DNA from: Orbilia blumenaviensis
Taxonomy: Eukaryota; Ascomycota; Orbiliomycetes; Orbiliales; Orbiliaceae
Assembly (NCBI GenBank): GCA_036872755.1
Contig: JAVHNS010000002.1
Coordinates: forward strand, 3,968,001 to 4,032,000
Reading direction: 5' to 3'
DNA length: 64,000 bases
Below, in pieces: positions 37,101 to 48,204 of the stretch. The notes beneath the pieces are model-generated. The model saw only the letters and a list, made by a program, of their open reading frames with translations. It was not told where the DNA came from and made no database searches. A program made the position numbers and the translations under genes. How positions within the stretch are numbered: the first letter of the stretch is position 1; each line of letters opens with the position of its first letter.

Positions 37101-38332
37101 AGCAGGGGAAGATTTTCCGTTCATGCACCGGCCGGAGGTCAGAACTGGAAGACCCGTGCGCAAAACAGTTTTCTTGAAGATCCCAGACCCCCGTCACGCT
37201 GTCCCCCTTCATGCTCCCAAACGGTGTCGACGCTGTCGGTTGAACTGGCGGCAACGCCCTAGCCCCATATTCACAAGCCATTCCTTCTCCCCAGACGCCT
37301 CATCACAGAAGCCACCTAAATGTCGCCCACAGAAAAGACGCCCCAAAGCTCTCTCCCAGCCAGTCGGCTCGTGAGCCACTATTTCGCGTCAAAGCAAAGA
37401 AGCGGCACTAACATATCTTGAAACCGGAAATCCCTACATCTGAATTCCGAGTGGGGACAGAGGATTGTGGGTAAGACCCAATAGGGAGGCACCCATGAAT
37501 CTTTCACAGGGCGACCCGCCATTGCGCTTCAGAGACAGTGAGAACACACAGACGCGAGGAAAAAACTTCACCGTGAGACCCACTTACTATTGTTGACACG
37601 CAGGCGTTTTTGCCTTTGCTTCTACCAAACGTTCCATGCGTTGCAGGCGAAATTGCAGACAATCTCTCGGAAACCCATGGTCCCAGCAGTTTGGTGACCG
37701 CGCACAGACGACGGCTTGTTGACAAGTCGGGGATCCGGGAGAGCTAAAACCGCCATCACACACTTCTAATCAAAGACGAAATGAACGCGTTTTGAAGTTG
37801 AAAGGTTCCCCGAAACACCAAGAAAAGCCGTTGTAACTTTTATCGCAAAAGGAGGAAAGCCGCTATCTCGCAAGCCAATTTACCAGGAGTTCGTTTCCTG
37901 GGATCGGCGTGTGGGAGAAAGGGACCCAGCCGGACAGAAAATTACGAGTTCGCAATCGACTGTGAGAGCAAGACCGGCGCTGGTGGATTCCCTTAACATT
38001 CTTAAGATATTGAATATAATGGAATAGAGATTCCCTTTCCTTAACAAAAGGAGAGAGACAACTGTCTCAAACCCTTAGGAGTGGGGTTTTTCGCAAGGAA
38101 CGCGGACGGTCCCATTCCACTCTCTTGGGACCACTCTCGCTGTCGCGATTTGCAATCTCCAAATTTTACAACTTGCGATCTTTGGGTACATACTCCACTA
38201 CTTACTTTTTCAATAGTCAGACTTGTAAATTCAAGATGTTTTTGGATGCGCGATTTTGATAGACATCCCCATATCTCCCTTGAAGCACGTCCCCCGTCCC
38301 CGGTGTCACTTCATGTTCTGAACCCTCGGTGG

Positions 38333-38350
38333 CCATGACCATGACCATGA
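38333..38350. repeat. (CCATGA)3 tandem repeat
   Basis: Three perfect hexamer copies in non-coding DNA. Confidence 0.85.
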
Positions 38351-41300
38351 CCCGAGTCTGTTCTCCAGTCTGTTCGCCAGTATCACAATCTTCACGTGTC
38401 GGGGGCGGTTAAAAAGCCTCAAACCTCGAAATGGCAATTGTATCCAACGCTACAAATCAGACATTATCTGGATAAACTCGACTGCCTAACAACGTCTATC
38501 AACCCCCTCCCCTTGCCACGCAAAAAGCCCGCTCGTATTCGCTTGGACCTCCAAAAAGTGATCCATGTGAGCATTTTCTAGAAGCCTCCCAGATCTAGTT
38601 ACCTTCTGCAGGAACAAAAGTTTGGCGAGTCACGATTCGACAAGGGAATCTTGAACTGTAGACAAGCACAAGGCAAACTGAACATGGTGTTTCAAGATCC
38701 GTCGGCGGAACAGGCTACAATACGGAAGGCGAAGATACCCTCCCTTTCGGAAAAACTATCCTTTCTCTGTCATGGAAGACCGAATCGAATATTCTTTGCA
38801 TACTGTCGGACGCGTGGTGCCTAAAGACGGACCAGTCGGGGCGGATAATCCTCTAGTCGAGCAAACAAGTGTCGCAAGCCTTGACTTAGTTTGCAGGCAT
38901 CTGTGGACCTGTTTAGACATATTCATACGACCAAAGTCCTTGTTGGGAAACCACCTAAGATCTTGCATTGTTGGAAACGTTAAGGGTTGTTCCCGGTTCG
39001 GTTTCTCTGAGCGATCTCGGCGATACATTAAAGCAGAAAAAGCCTGAATGAACGAAGGAAATAAAACCAAGAATTTTGCGACCGATATAACATCGGAAAA
39101 TCCTCGTCCCTGTTCCATGCTCAAAAAAATCCTGTTCAACGATGTTTTATGCCTAGGATATACCCGGGTTTGCTATCAACATGAAAGACGAGGCAAGCTG
39201 ATGCGCTTTGATAACAGCGACCAGTCAAATCTCACATGGGGACAGGAGGTCTCAGGTACAGTTTTGTATGAGTAGTTCCCAGGAAATCACTGCTTGTCGC
39301 AAGCCATATGGCGGTGGCGGCCACACGTTTTCGTCCCTTCTTTGCTGCTGGGCTGCCTGGCTTGCTTTGTGCCTATCCGGCGGGCTGTTTGCATGGTTTC
39401 GAAATTTCGCAAATTGGAAAAACTCGAAATTAATTGGCTGTCTTGAAAATGTCGGCTTTCATCCCACTGAAACCCTCGGGAATCAACCTAAGGCACGAGC
39501 TTCCCAAACGTGCAAAAATAGCAGAAATGAAAGGGAAAGGCCGCCGTTCATGTCCATCCCACGTTTCCACCATGCCGAGTCGCCGTTGGTTGAGCGGTCC
39601 CGGTGCTCGGGATCAGGCGGCCACCAGCACGTGCGTGGGGATCAACCAACTGCTTCACCATCCGTGGGGTTATTGTGGGTGACCCCCAGACTGGTTCCTG
39701 TGTGGAGGTCACAATGAAGGGCATATAATTCAGAAGCGATGTGGCTGAGTTTGAAAGGCGAAATTAATGCGCCCCAAATAGCATACCGATGCTCATCCAC
39801 CAATCTCATTGGCAAGAAAAGCCCCGGCAGGTACCAGTGAATGCTAAACCTCGCTACGACTACACCAGGATTAGCATCTGTAGCGAGAGAAACCGTTTGA
39901 AAGTACGAGATTCTGCAATTATCATGTATACTTGTGCGGGACCTTTCCTGTCGATCTTATTACAATCCTGGACGAAGTTTCGAAAAATGATTCCCGAGAT
40001 GCGAGGGAGCGATATCAAATGGCTTGACTTCGACCCATGGTTCCAACCGTTTGATGTACACCCAATCCCCGTGGTTTGAAGAAGTCTCTCACATGATTAT
40101 TCGTATTCGAACCTCTCACGTTGTCTAGAATGTAGATGCCTGAAGTCAAAATGAATATTCGAAGCGAACTGGAGGGGTGTCGAAATATCATATTGGCAGG
40201 ATCGCTCATTGTTTCTTCCTCTGAACCATGGAACTGTGGAAAGTATCGGCGTTGTTTGATAATTACGGATGTACACACACACACCTATAATTGCGATAGA
40301 TACAATATACCAAATACGAAGTCAATAACATTGTCGACCAGGCGATAGAATACAAAATCACAAGTTTTATATTGCCAATCTCACAAACTCGAACTATATC
40401 GAACAAAGCAATAACATGTTCATTACTCCGCACGCTTGACCATAAACGGCCAAATATATTAAATCCCTCGGTCAATATTGGGAAAGTTTCAAGAGAAACA
40501 TCATGAAATAAACACACAGACCTGCGATTCATATCAAAAGGCCCATGAACCTTATGTAAGATCGTAACGAGGTCTGCACCGTCGTCAAAAGGTTCCGGAT
40601 TGCTCACCTCGCAGGCGGGAGAGGGGAAAGGCAAACAATAGACAGCGACACTACAAGCACCCTCCGTCGGTTCGAGGATCGATGGAAAGCCACGGGCAAA
40701 GGCGGCCAGTGCCAACCAGTCAGCGGGAGCACTACTGTATATTACGATAACCTAACGATAAAGTAACATTTATCGCGAGAGGCGTTTATGTGGCAAGTCA
40801 TAAGCGAAAACATTAGTTGTGGCATAATCGCACCGGTGACCAAATGTAGTAAGTTTCGAGGTCAAAATATGCAGGTGTGCAAGGTGTATTAAAGATCGAC
40901 CAGGGTCTCCAAAGTAGCTTTAAGGGTCCTAAATTTCATTAATATCCAGCTTTGGGCCTAGAGCAAGCCAGATCTGCAAGCCAGTGAAGCCTTTTGATCC
41001 GAATACCAAAAAGCCGGAGTCCAGATTAGTTGAGTTTTTAGGAGACTAATGTACGTTATTCCTCCGAATTGGTGGTATAATCTCGATTCGAGCAATTGCA
41101 GACATCTTCAAGCTAGCGTCTAATATAGCTAAGGTTAACATCCCTTTAGTCATTCTGCATTGCATACGCCCGCTCCTAACGCCTGCGTATCGATAATACA
41201 TTCTGTATGCTCAATCGCAAGCCCACGCCCACGAGGATACCACACGCGTGGGTGGGCTTAAAGCATCCAGATCGCGAATCTTGAAGCCTTAAATATATGA

Positions 41301-42855
41301 AAGTGGGAGGCGTGGGGGGTTCGAGTGATCCAGCGCCCGAGCATGCACGGAGCCTTTCTCGTACCCTCTCTGTATGATCAACCACTCAGCTGGAGCACGT
41401 TGTTTCCAATCAATTGAGCAGCATCACACGCCACTGTTTCTTCAACCACAAATGAGGGCAGGAATAGCAACCCCCGCCGGCCGACGGAGCGACTGTTCCC
41501 TCGTCTCGATTCGGCCTTACCTGGAGAGTGTCCGGCTGCACCCGCGGACTTCGCATCCACCAATCTAGCCAGATGGCAGATGGCTTCCGTTCCCTTTCGA
41601 CACGTCCAGTCCCGATCCGGCCGGTTTCAGGTGTAAGTATACTAGTATGTAGTTATCACATTCGCTCCCTGCATAATCGTATTCGCAAAAGCGGTACGTG
41701 TGTGTGTCGATAAGCTCCTTCAGGAGCTGAAAATAGGCCCTTCCAAAGGCGAAACCCGACTAGCCAAACTTTCGATCGTTTTCGCCGATTTTATTCTGTT
41801 GTTAATTCTCCTTTTGGTATTCCTATCGTTTATTAATGCTTAGGGGGTTGCAGTTATTGACAGATCAACACATGAGCATTTTGGCCAACGCAAAAATACT
41901 ATGATTTGTTTCTTAGCGATTTAAGGTTTTCCTTTCCCCAATTTTCAGCTCTCCGTGAGAACTAGGAGCTGTTTAAACGCCTCTTCTCCCTATTAGCAAT
42001 GAAACTCCATGCAGGGTCTTAAGCGTAAGCCTCTCTTGGGAAGTTTCTATGGCGATGATATGTACTGCCGATGTATTGTGCGTCCCCATGGTGGATTTTT
42101 CCCGGAGAGTGCACCTAGCTCTTCGTCCCCGGGCCGAGGAAAGCGTGAAACCACGGTACGGCAACCACCACGGGATATTGTATTGAAGATCATGCCCATT
42201 CTTAGATGGGAGGGAAGCCGGGTAACTATTAGTCTTGGCTATTTTCAGCTGTCCGTTCTCAGCGCCGTGTGATCCAATCCATTGGGGATTCGAAATAGCA
42301 AAAGGCTCTGGTCTATTTCTGTAAGCATGTGTACGCATGTGCCTCTGAAATTGATATCGATAAGACCAGATATTTGCCAAGGAAATTCCTATCTCGCTGG
42401 CAGTTAATTCTATCGGCTGAAAAATATCACATCTTCGTGTTGTTTGGAGGTCGCTGCGACCTCGGACATTCGCATATGCAGGCAGGCGAGGGAGCATCGT
42501 TCACATACCGATTCGTATCAGTGAGTGCTCGAGTCACATCACATTCCTATCGGATAGTGCGGACACAATTTCCCGTGAAAGGGAGACAATGGTAGGCTAT
42601 CGTGATACAGCGTGGATACTCAAAAAAAAAGTGTCTACATACAAGATTATATCGATTTCTAATGAAATCCTGTTTAAGGCATCCAAGATTGTCAAAGGAA
42701 TTTAAACATCTTGTCTGGGATCCGTTTTACTCCAGGCAGAGCTGTACGCTATGGAATCGTTACGATCCACCCAACTGACACGATTTGTCGACGCCTATGA
42801 ATGTTAATGTTGTGAATTAGCAAATCGAACCAGACGTCAAACGAGAAGGCACCTA

Positions 42856-42873
42856 TGTGTGTGTGTGTGTGTG
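42856..42873. repeat. (TG)9 microsatellite
   Basis: Nine TG dinucleotides in the gene-poor region. Confidence 0.9.
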
Positions 42874-45851
42874 GTCCAGCTAGCACAGACAACTCGTTTC
42901 AAGCTACCTGTCTCGGTTGCGGTGTTATTCAATTCAAGGCAACTGCTGCTCTTAAGTCAAGTGGAAGATTCTACCTGCGTTGTAGACTTTCGACAATTAA
43001 AATGTCATCGTCATGTATAGTTTGTACCACTGCGCTCGACTCGGATAGAATTAAATGGTGTAACCGCCATCCCGAATGGAACCAACAGATATCCATTATT
43101 ATCTAAAAATGAAGCCGTTTGTCCCTGTTTCTGGTAGGGAACGGCTGAATCCCGTCCCTATGCTACCATAACTAACAGGAAACGTATGTCTAACTTGTTA
43201 TCTTTGTCTGTGGTGCAACCCTCTTTTGCTATCAATATATTATTGTTGGAAGATGCACACATTTGGAACAAAACTATTGGACCCGTGGAGCTCATAGAGG
43301 TCTCTTCTGTCCCTTTTTCGTGCGCATTGGATTTATTTGTGCAACCGCAGGTGTAATCCCGTCCAATAGCCGAATGATAGAGGGTCATGCCAAAGAAGAT
43401 CTTACGGGTTGGTTGGATGCATGTTAGCCTTGTTGCACGAATTTTGACCATTCGTAGGGGCCTGTAGGTACATACATTAGCATCGATCGAAGTGAGCGAC
43501 CGTCGGCTCGAATGGATTATTCTTGGAAGCCGGCTAACTTCTCACGGGATTTTCCTAAAACGGCGAATTCATATTTTTTTTCTTCATGGCAAAGATATCC
43601 TAAAATAGTAATTATAGCCAATTGGGGGGCTTGTCATGAGACTAGTGGCTTGTAACTCGCTGGCTTTTGCCCTGGAAGGGCTTCTGGCTGGGGCGGTTTC
43701 ATACAGCCGTCCTTCCACAAACTCACATAACTTGAAACACAAAAACATTTTCCCACAGAGAGAACATTCTGTATGCCTTATTTCGATATCACGAGGCTTT
43801 CGGTTCCAGGTGTTCGGACAAGCCAGATGAACCAAGGCTTCTTGCTCTGGGAAAGCGTGGTTTAAACCCTGATCCGGGGCGACTGTTTTCTCTTAGTCTT
43901 CGACCCGGGGACTTTCATGTGTTCACTCCGGACAGCCAGACCCGGAAAAATTATTTTACATTGGAAAGCACTTTCCGAAAGGCCTTCAAAAGCAAAAAAG
44001 AGAAAAAGAGTTTTGCAGTGATCTTTATTTTAGACGGACGGACAAACTCCGGCAGGTGAAAAACCACATGGTTGAATTGGAATTTCCTTCGAGAAGCAAT
44101 TCAAAACCTGAAATTCGTTTAGCCGGGGAACCCATATCCTGAGCCGAAAAATCAGTTCCCAGCATCAGGGTGTGATATGCCAAGACGAAATAATCTCGGT
44201 TGAAGGAGAGGATGCTGTTTTGGATGAGTAATAACAGGAGTGTATTGGTCGGGGAAACGTCAGCTGAAGGAATTCGAGCTAAGGCAACGGGGAACCTGGG
44301 AACGAGGTTGCAGCAAATCACGAAGCAAGGTGGTCTTGTTTCCAGCTTCAGAATCAATGCAAGATCGATGTTGAATTCACAGATCGATCGGGCGTTCCTG
44401 TGTAAATGTGATTTGAAGGGCAGCTCAGGGGAAATAATTGATCTTTCTGCGGGCGGAAACTGAAATCTAGAACCCGAAGCTGCTGTATGGATGCTGCATT
44501 GAGTAGTATTTTTATTTTTTTACGAAATGTGTTGCCATTCGACGTCTAGACCGCTAAAATTAAATCCAGTTCGATCTAATTGATATTGCTTTGACTGATC
44601 CCTGAATAGACGATTGGAATCCGGGTTACGGAATCGTTGGGCGGTGTTGAAACGATGTTGTCATCTGCCCTGACATTCCTTTGCCTCCTCCTGCACCGAG
44701 TCGAGTCGAGACCTAATGGGCCTCGGAATTGGTTTGATTTTTTTCTTCGAACAGTTGACCCACTTATGGCAATACTGATGGAGGGTCGGGTTCAGGTTTC
44801 GATTGGATTTTGACACGGGAATTCAAATTGCTTCAAGAGAGGTTCCTCTCATGTACAATTCGATGGTTACCCGCCGGAACATATTCTCGAGCCGTCCCCT
44901 TCACTGTCTTATTCTGTCGTTTTTTAATTTTTATTTGGCCGCCGTTGGATTTTGATCCGAAACTTGACGCTGGATCTCAGCTCGTTACTTGGTCATTTGG
45001 CAAAAGTCACTCATTGCATCTGTGCATTCAGTGCCTTCCCGATCCCCATACTATGTAATGTATGTGCATACTCTTTTGGCCCTGGCAGACTGTGGGGAAT
45101 CGAATCAGGATTTTCTCTTTGTCTTTCATCGATGAGGAGAAGACCCGAAAAAGATTCGGAGATGGATTGTGAAAAAGAAAATCCCGTGCTTTTGGAGCAT
45201 CGAGACTGTTTTTGCCGGCCGGCCGCAAATTATCCATTTTGAGAGATGGAGATGACCCATGTCTCCTCCATCGGGTCTGGAGAGTGGAGAAATCAGCGAC
45301 GTCCTAATGGCGGGTAGATGGAGAATATGCCCGAGGTTGAAGGCGGGGAAGTTACATACAACGTCCAAACGGCCTGTGAACGCCCAGCTAGCTAGCACTA
45401 TCTTACCCCGTACCGTTGGATGTATCGTACCGCACATCCATGCGCACTCGCAATCCTTATACACAATACACCGTTAACTACATATGAGTAGTAGATGGTA
45501 CTTAACTACTTACCTAGTTAGTCAACGAATCCGTGTGTTGGTATAGGTAATTGGAGTATGCACGGAATACGTGCTTAGTCAAGTAACTGGGCCTACCTCA
45601 GAGTATCAGTGTATGTGTAATATATGTATCGGGATCGATATTATCAGCTGGATCAATCAAGTGTCTACGGATTCTATTCGATCGGACACATATTATTTAC
45701 ATAGCGACGGGCATTCCACGGCCAGCTTATCACATTCTACATTTCATGTAAGTACAGGTATACAGTACGGGCACCTATAGGCCTTCCTACCTTAGAATTC
45801 TGGACAGGTATTACCATAATTCCAATCCGAGAAGGAATATTAATAACATAT

Positions 45852-45871
45852 ACGTAACGTAACGTAACGTA
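45852..45871. repeat. (ACGTA)4 pentamer repeat
   Basis: Four perfect head-to-tail ACGTA units. Each contains the self-complementary ACGT core found in bZIP sites. It is 1.8 kb upstream of the next gene. Confidence 0.85.
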
Positions 45872-46722
45872 ATATCCTCGATCCCGCATCCTGATTCGTA
45901 TGTAAACAAAAAAGCAAGAGCGAGGAATATAAGCGCGATACGAATACGCCCTTCCTATACGCCGATTCGGCATCTGCCTTTTGTGAATCCTCCCGTGGCC
46001 TCGATCCAATTACCGCAACACATCCAGCCCTCTGACACATTTTGAATCTACATGCGGACGCATCCCGTGCCCTTTGGAAAGAGCAAATATCTCAAATAGC
46101 AATAGACAATAAAACCTCAAAGGAAAGGCTTCTCAACCACGGGCGAGGGATAACAGGAAATAACCCGCCGCGTGGAAACCCCGTCCCTTGCAGCTTCCAG
46201 AGCAGCTCTCATCATCAATCGGGCAAGTCCCTTACAAAAGAGTCGCCGTCACAAGCATCAAAAAGAAACAGAAGCAGCGTCCTATCAAGGATCGTACATG
46301 CAATCCATCTTTCACCAGATAAACTCTCCGAAAGAGACCTTATCCACCCGAGTAGCATGACCGAGGGGTCTTCCTTCGATTCAACTACCATTTTCTGGCA
46401 TATCGTCGCAAATTCGAGCATCGATATCCTCCAGTTCCACGAGAGACAGGCGAAAACTATCATCTCCAAACGGACTCAAACCAAGTGAAAAAAAAAAAAA
46501 AAAAGGGCCTCAGAAGGACCAAGGGAATCAAAATAACTAATAGTACCAGCAACAGAGTATCAGAATCACAACTACAACCGGAGTCAGAAAGCAAGGCTGC
46601 ATTGCATAATCTGAAGTTCTCACAACCTCGAACTCTCCAAACCTAAACCCTCTCTCTCTCACCGCTCTCCCCTCTTAGGAGCCTTGTGTGTGAGTGCGAG
46701 CGTGGGCGTGGGATTCATCCAC

Positions 46723-46723
<1 letters not shown>

Positions 46724-46753
<30 letters not shown>
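46724..46753. repeat. Poly-A homopolymer, 30 nt
   Basis: Uninterrupted A run about 0.9 kb upstream of the small disordered-protein gene. Confidence 0.95.
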
Positions 46754-46755
<2 letters not shown>

Positions 46756-47384
46756 TTCACACACGGTGGCCCACGAATCGGCACCTGTTTCCTCCTCGAG
46801 TCGACCCCCAAGACTCCAACCGGACAGCCGCCTGGCCCCCAAATCCTTTCAACCTCCTCCTGAGCCACCCGGGTGTGAGGGTTCAGTTTCGGTGTACATT
46901 CGGGGTACATGAGCTGTGACCCCCGTTACATCCTAACATCCATTATCGTGCGCCCCCCCCCAAAAGGCCAAAGACTCAGACACCTCTCAGTCAGAAAACC
47001 CTCCGGCTGCTACCTACCTGCTCCCCTCTTGGCGGTCCACCCTCTCCGTTGAGCCTGTTGGCCGGTGTTACTACGCCCCACCCAAGAAACAGGCCTTGTC
47101 CTGACGCTGGTTTCTTTGCTTCTTTTCGAAACCAGGCGTTTTTTTTGCTTTTGTCTCAGAGACCCGGCCCTTTTTTCACAAGGCAAGGAAAAATAAGGGC
47201 AAGTCGACTTGTTGTATTGTCATTCTGTGCACAGGCAGACAAATACAATATACTGGACTTTTCATCCCATCTTCTTTACTTCTTCTCTCCCTGATCTTAT
47301 TACACCGTTTCTTTTTCCTCCCTTCCTCTATCCGGTCTCCAGGATATAACACCTACTTCTTCCCTTCACTCCATCATTCATTCT

Positions 47385-47392
47385 TATATAAA
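47385..47392 (+). promoter_or_regulatory. Probable TATA box
   Basis: TATATAAA (followed by G), about 250 bp upstream of the ATG at 47636. Between it and that ATG there is no other ATG. The leader is rich in C, A and T (CATACATACATACA, CTTCTACTGCTCTACTAC), typical of strongly transcribed fungal genes with long leaders. Confidence 0.6.
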
Positions 47393-47635
47393 GATCACGA
47401 CTCCCCCACGTCATTCCCATCCGGCCTTAGTATATCATTCATACATACATACAAAAGCATAAGAGTTCTTCAAGCTTCTACTGCTCTACTACTAAATAAC
47501 ATCAACACTCACACACACACAAACAACATACCTACTGCTCCAACCTTCATACATCTTTTTTCCAATATCCATAATATAACTACACACTGGTCCGACAATC
47601 AGTCATAGCTTTTTCATCTCAATCACATATCCACA

Positions 47636-48097
47636 ATGTCCGTTCCGATCTCCATAGTTCGCTCGAACTCGAGCACAAAGTCTCAACAGCTGGCCGAACT
47701 TCTTCACTTCCCAGCTTCTCCAAACTACTCCTGTGAACGTCATGCCTGCGCTTTCCCATCATGGCCCGACAGACCGACTCTCAACTCTCCAGACCTGTCT
47801 GCCCACTCCGATGACAGCGGTTTCTTCTCGGATCTGGACTTGGCTGGCCACAGTGTCGGAATGCAGCGTGTTCGATCAAACCAGCGACCGTCGAACTACC
47901 TAGAGTTGGAGTTCGAGGAAGATGATGAGGATGACTCTTCCGACAATTCTTGCGCCGTCTCCCTTAGCTCGACCCCAGAGACTCAGAGGAAGCCCTCAAA
48001 GAGGTGTGACTCCAAGAGCATCATCGCCAACGAGCTCCGAAGGGAACGCATTGCTTCTAGCAGATGCAAGAAGAACGTTCGATTCGAACACAAATAA
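47636..48097 (+). CDS. Small disordered protein with C-terminal RVxF-like PP1 docking motif
   Basis: Single coding exon, 153 residues, family not recognised. The start is the first ATG after a 220-nt AUG-free leader downstream of a good TATA box. The protein is Ser-rich and mostly disordered, with an acidic patch (ELEFEEDDEDDSSDN, about residues 92-106), a basic stretch (NELRRERIASSRCKK) and the extreme C-terminus KKNVRFEHK. KNVRF fits the RVxF consensus by which many unrelated regulators dock on protein phosphatase 1. The dense S/T-P and acidic context would suit a phospho-regulated adaptor; this is inference. It stands alone, with 13.5 kb of gene-poor DNA upstream and 4.4 kb downstream. A probable intron follows the stop codon. 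Confidence 0.7.
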   Translation: MSVPISIVRSNSSTKSQQLAELLHFPASPNYSCERHACAFPSWPDRPTLNSPDLSAHSDDSGFFSDLDLAGHSVGMQRVRSNQRPSNYLELEFEEDDEDDSSDNSCAVSLSSTPETQRKPSKRCDSKSIIANELRRERIASSRCKKNVRFEHK

Positions 48098-48140
48098 AGA
48101 TCCAACCGAATCTTAATGCTTAATCGGAGTAACCGAATTG

Positions 48141-48204
48141 GTGAGTCAGAAAAGTCTTAGATCAAAAAAGCCTAGATAACACATACTAACAACGAACCAT
48201 ATAG
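48141..48204 (+). other. Probable 3'-UTR intron
   Basis: A GTGAGT donor, canonical TACTAAC branch point and ATAG acceptor, 64 nt, starting 43 nt after the stop codon of the small disordered protein. All three signals are strong and correctly spaced, so splicing is likely, but no coding frame needs it. Confidence 0.55.

Larger units (their letters stand above)
34163..47635. other. Large gene-poor region, 13.5 kb
   Basis: The first about 400 bp are the tbf1 promoter and leader, with GAC/GAT triplet-rich sequence (34300-34470). Beyond that I find no gene with recognisable domains. Several open frames of 130-175 codons (for example 35137-35550, 39208-39717, 40263-40715, 41973-42497, 46042-46488) are within chance for this length of DNA and show no motifs. 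Microsatellites and homopolymers are listed separately. The last 300 bp are promoter and leader of the gene at 47636. Confidence 0.5.

Noticed and set aside
39208..39717. 169-codon plus-strand frame
   Set aside because: Overlaps another open frame in a second phase and has no recognisable motif; likely chance.
41973..42497. 174-codon minus-strand frame
   Set aside because: No conserved motif; HMRTH resembles a zinc-finger linker but the Cys pair is missing. Length is within chance for 64 kb in six frames.
46042..46488. 148-codon plus-strand frame
   Set aside because: No domain, no promoter or splice context, composition like surrounding non-coding DNA.
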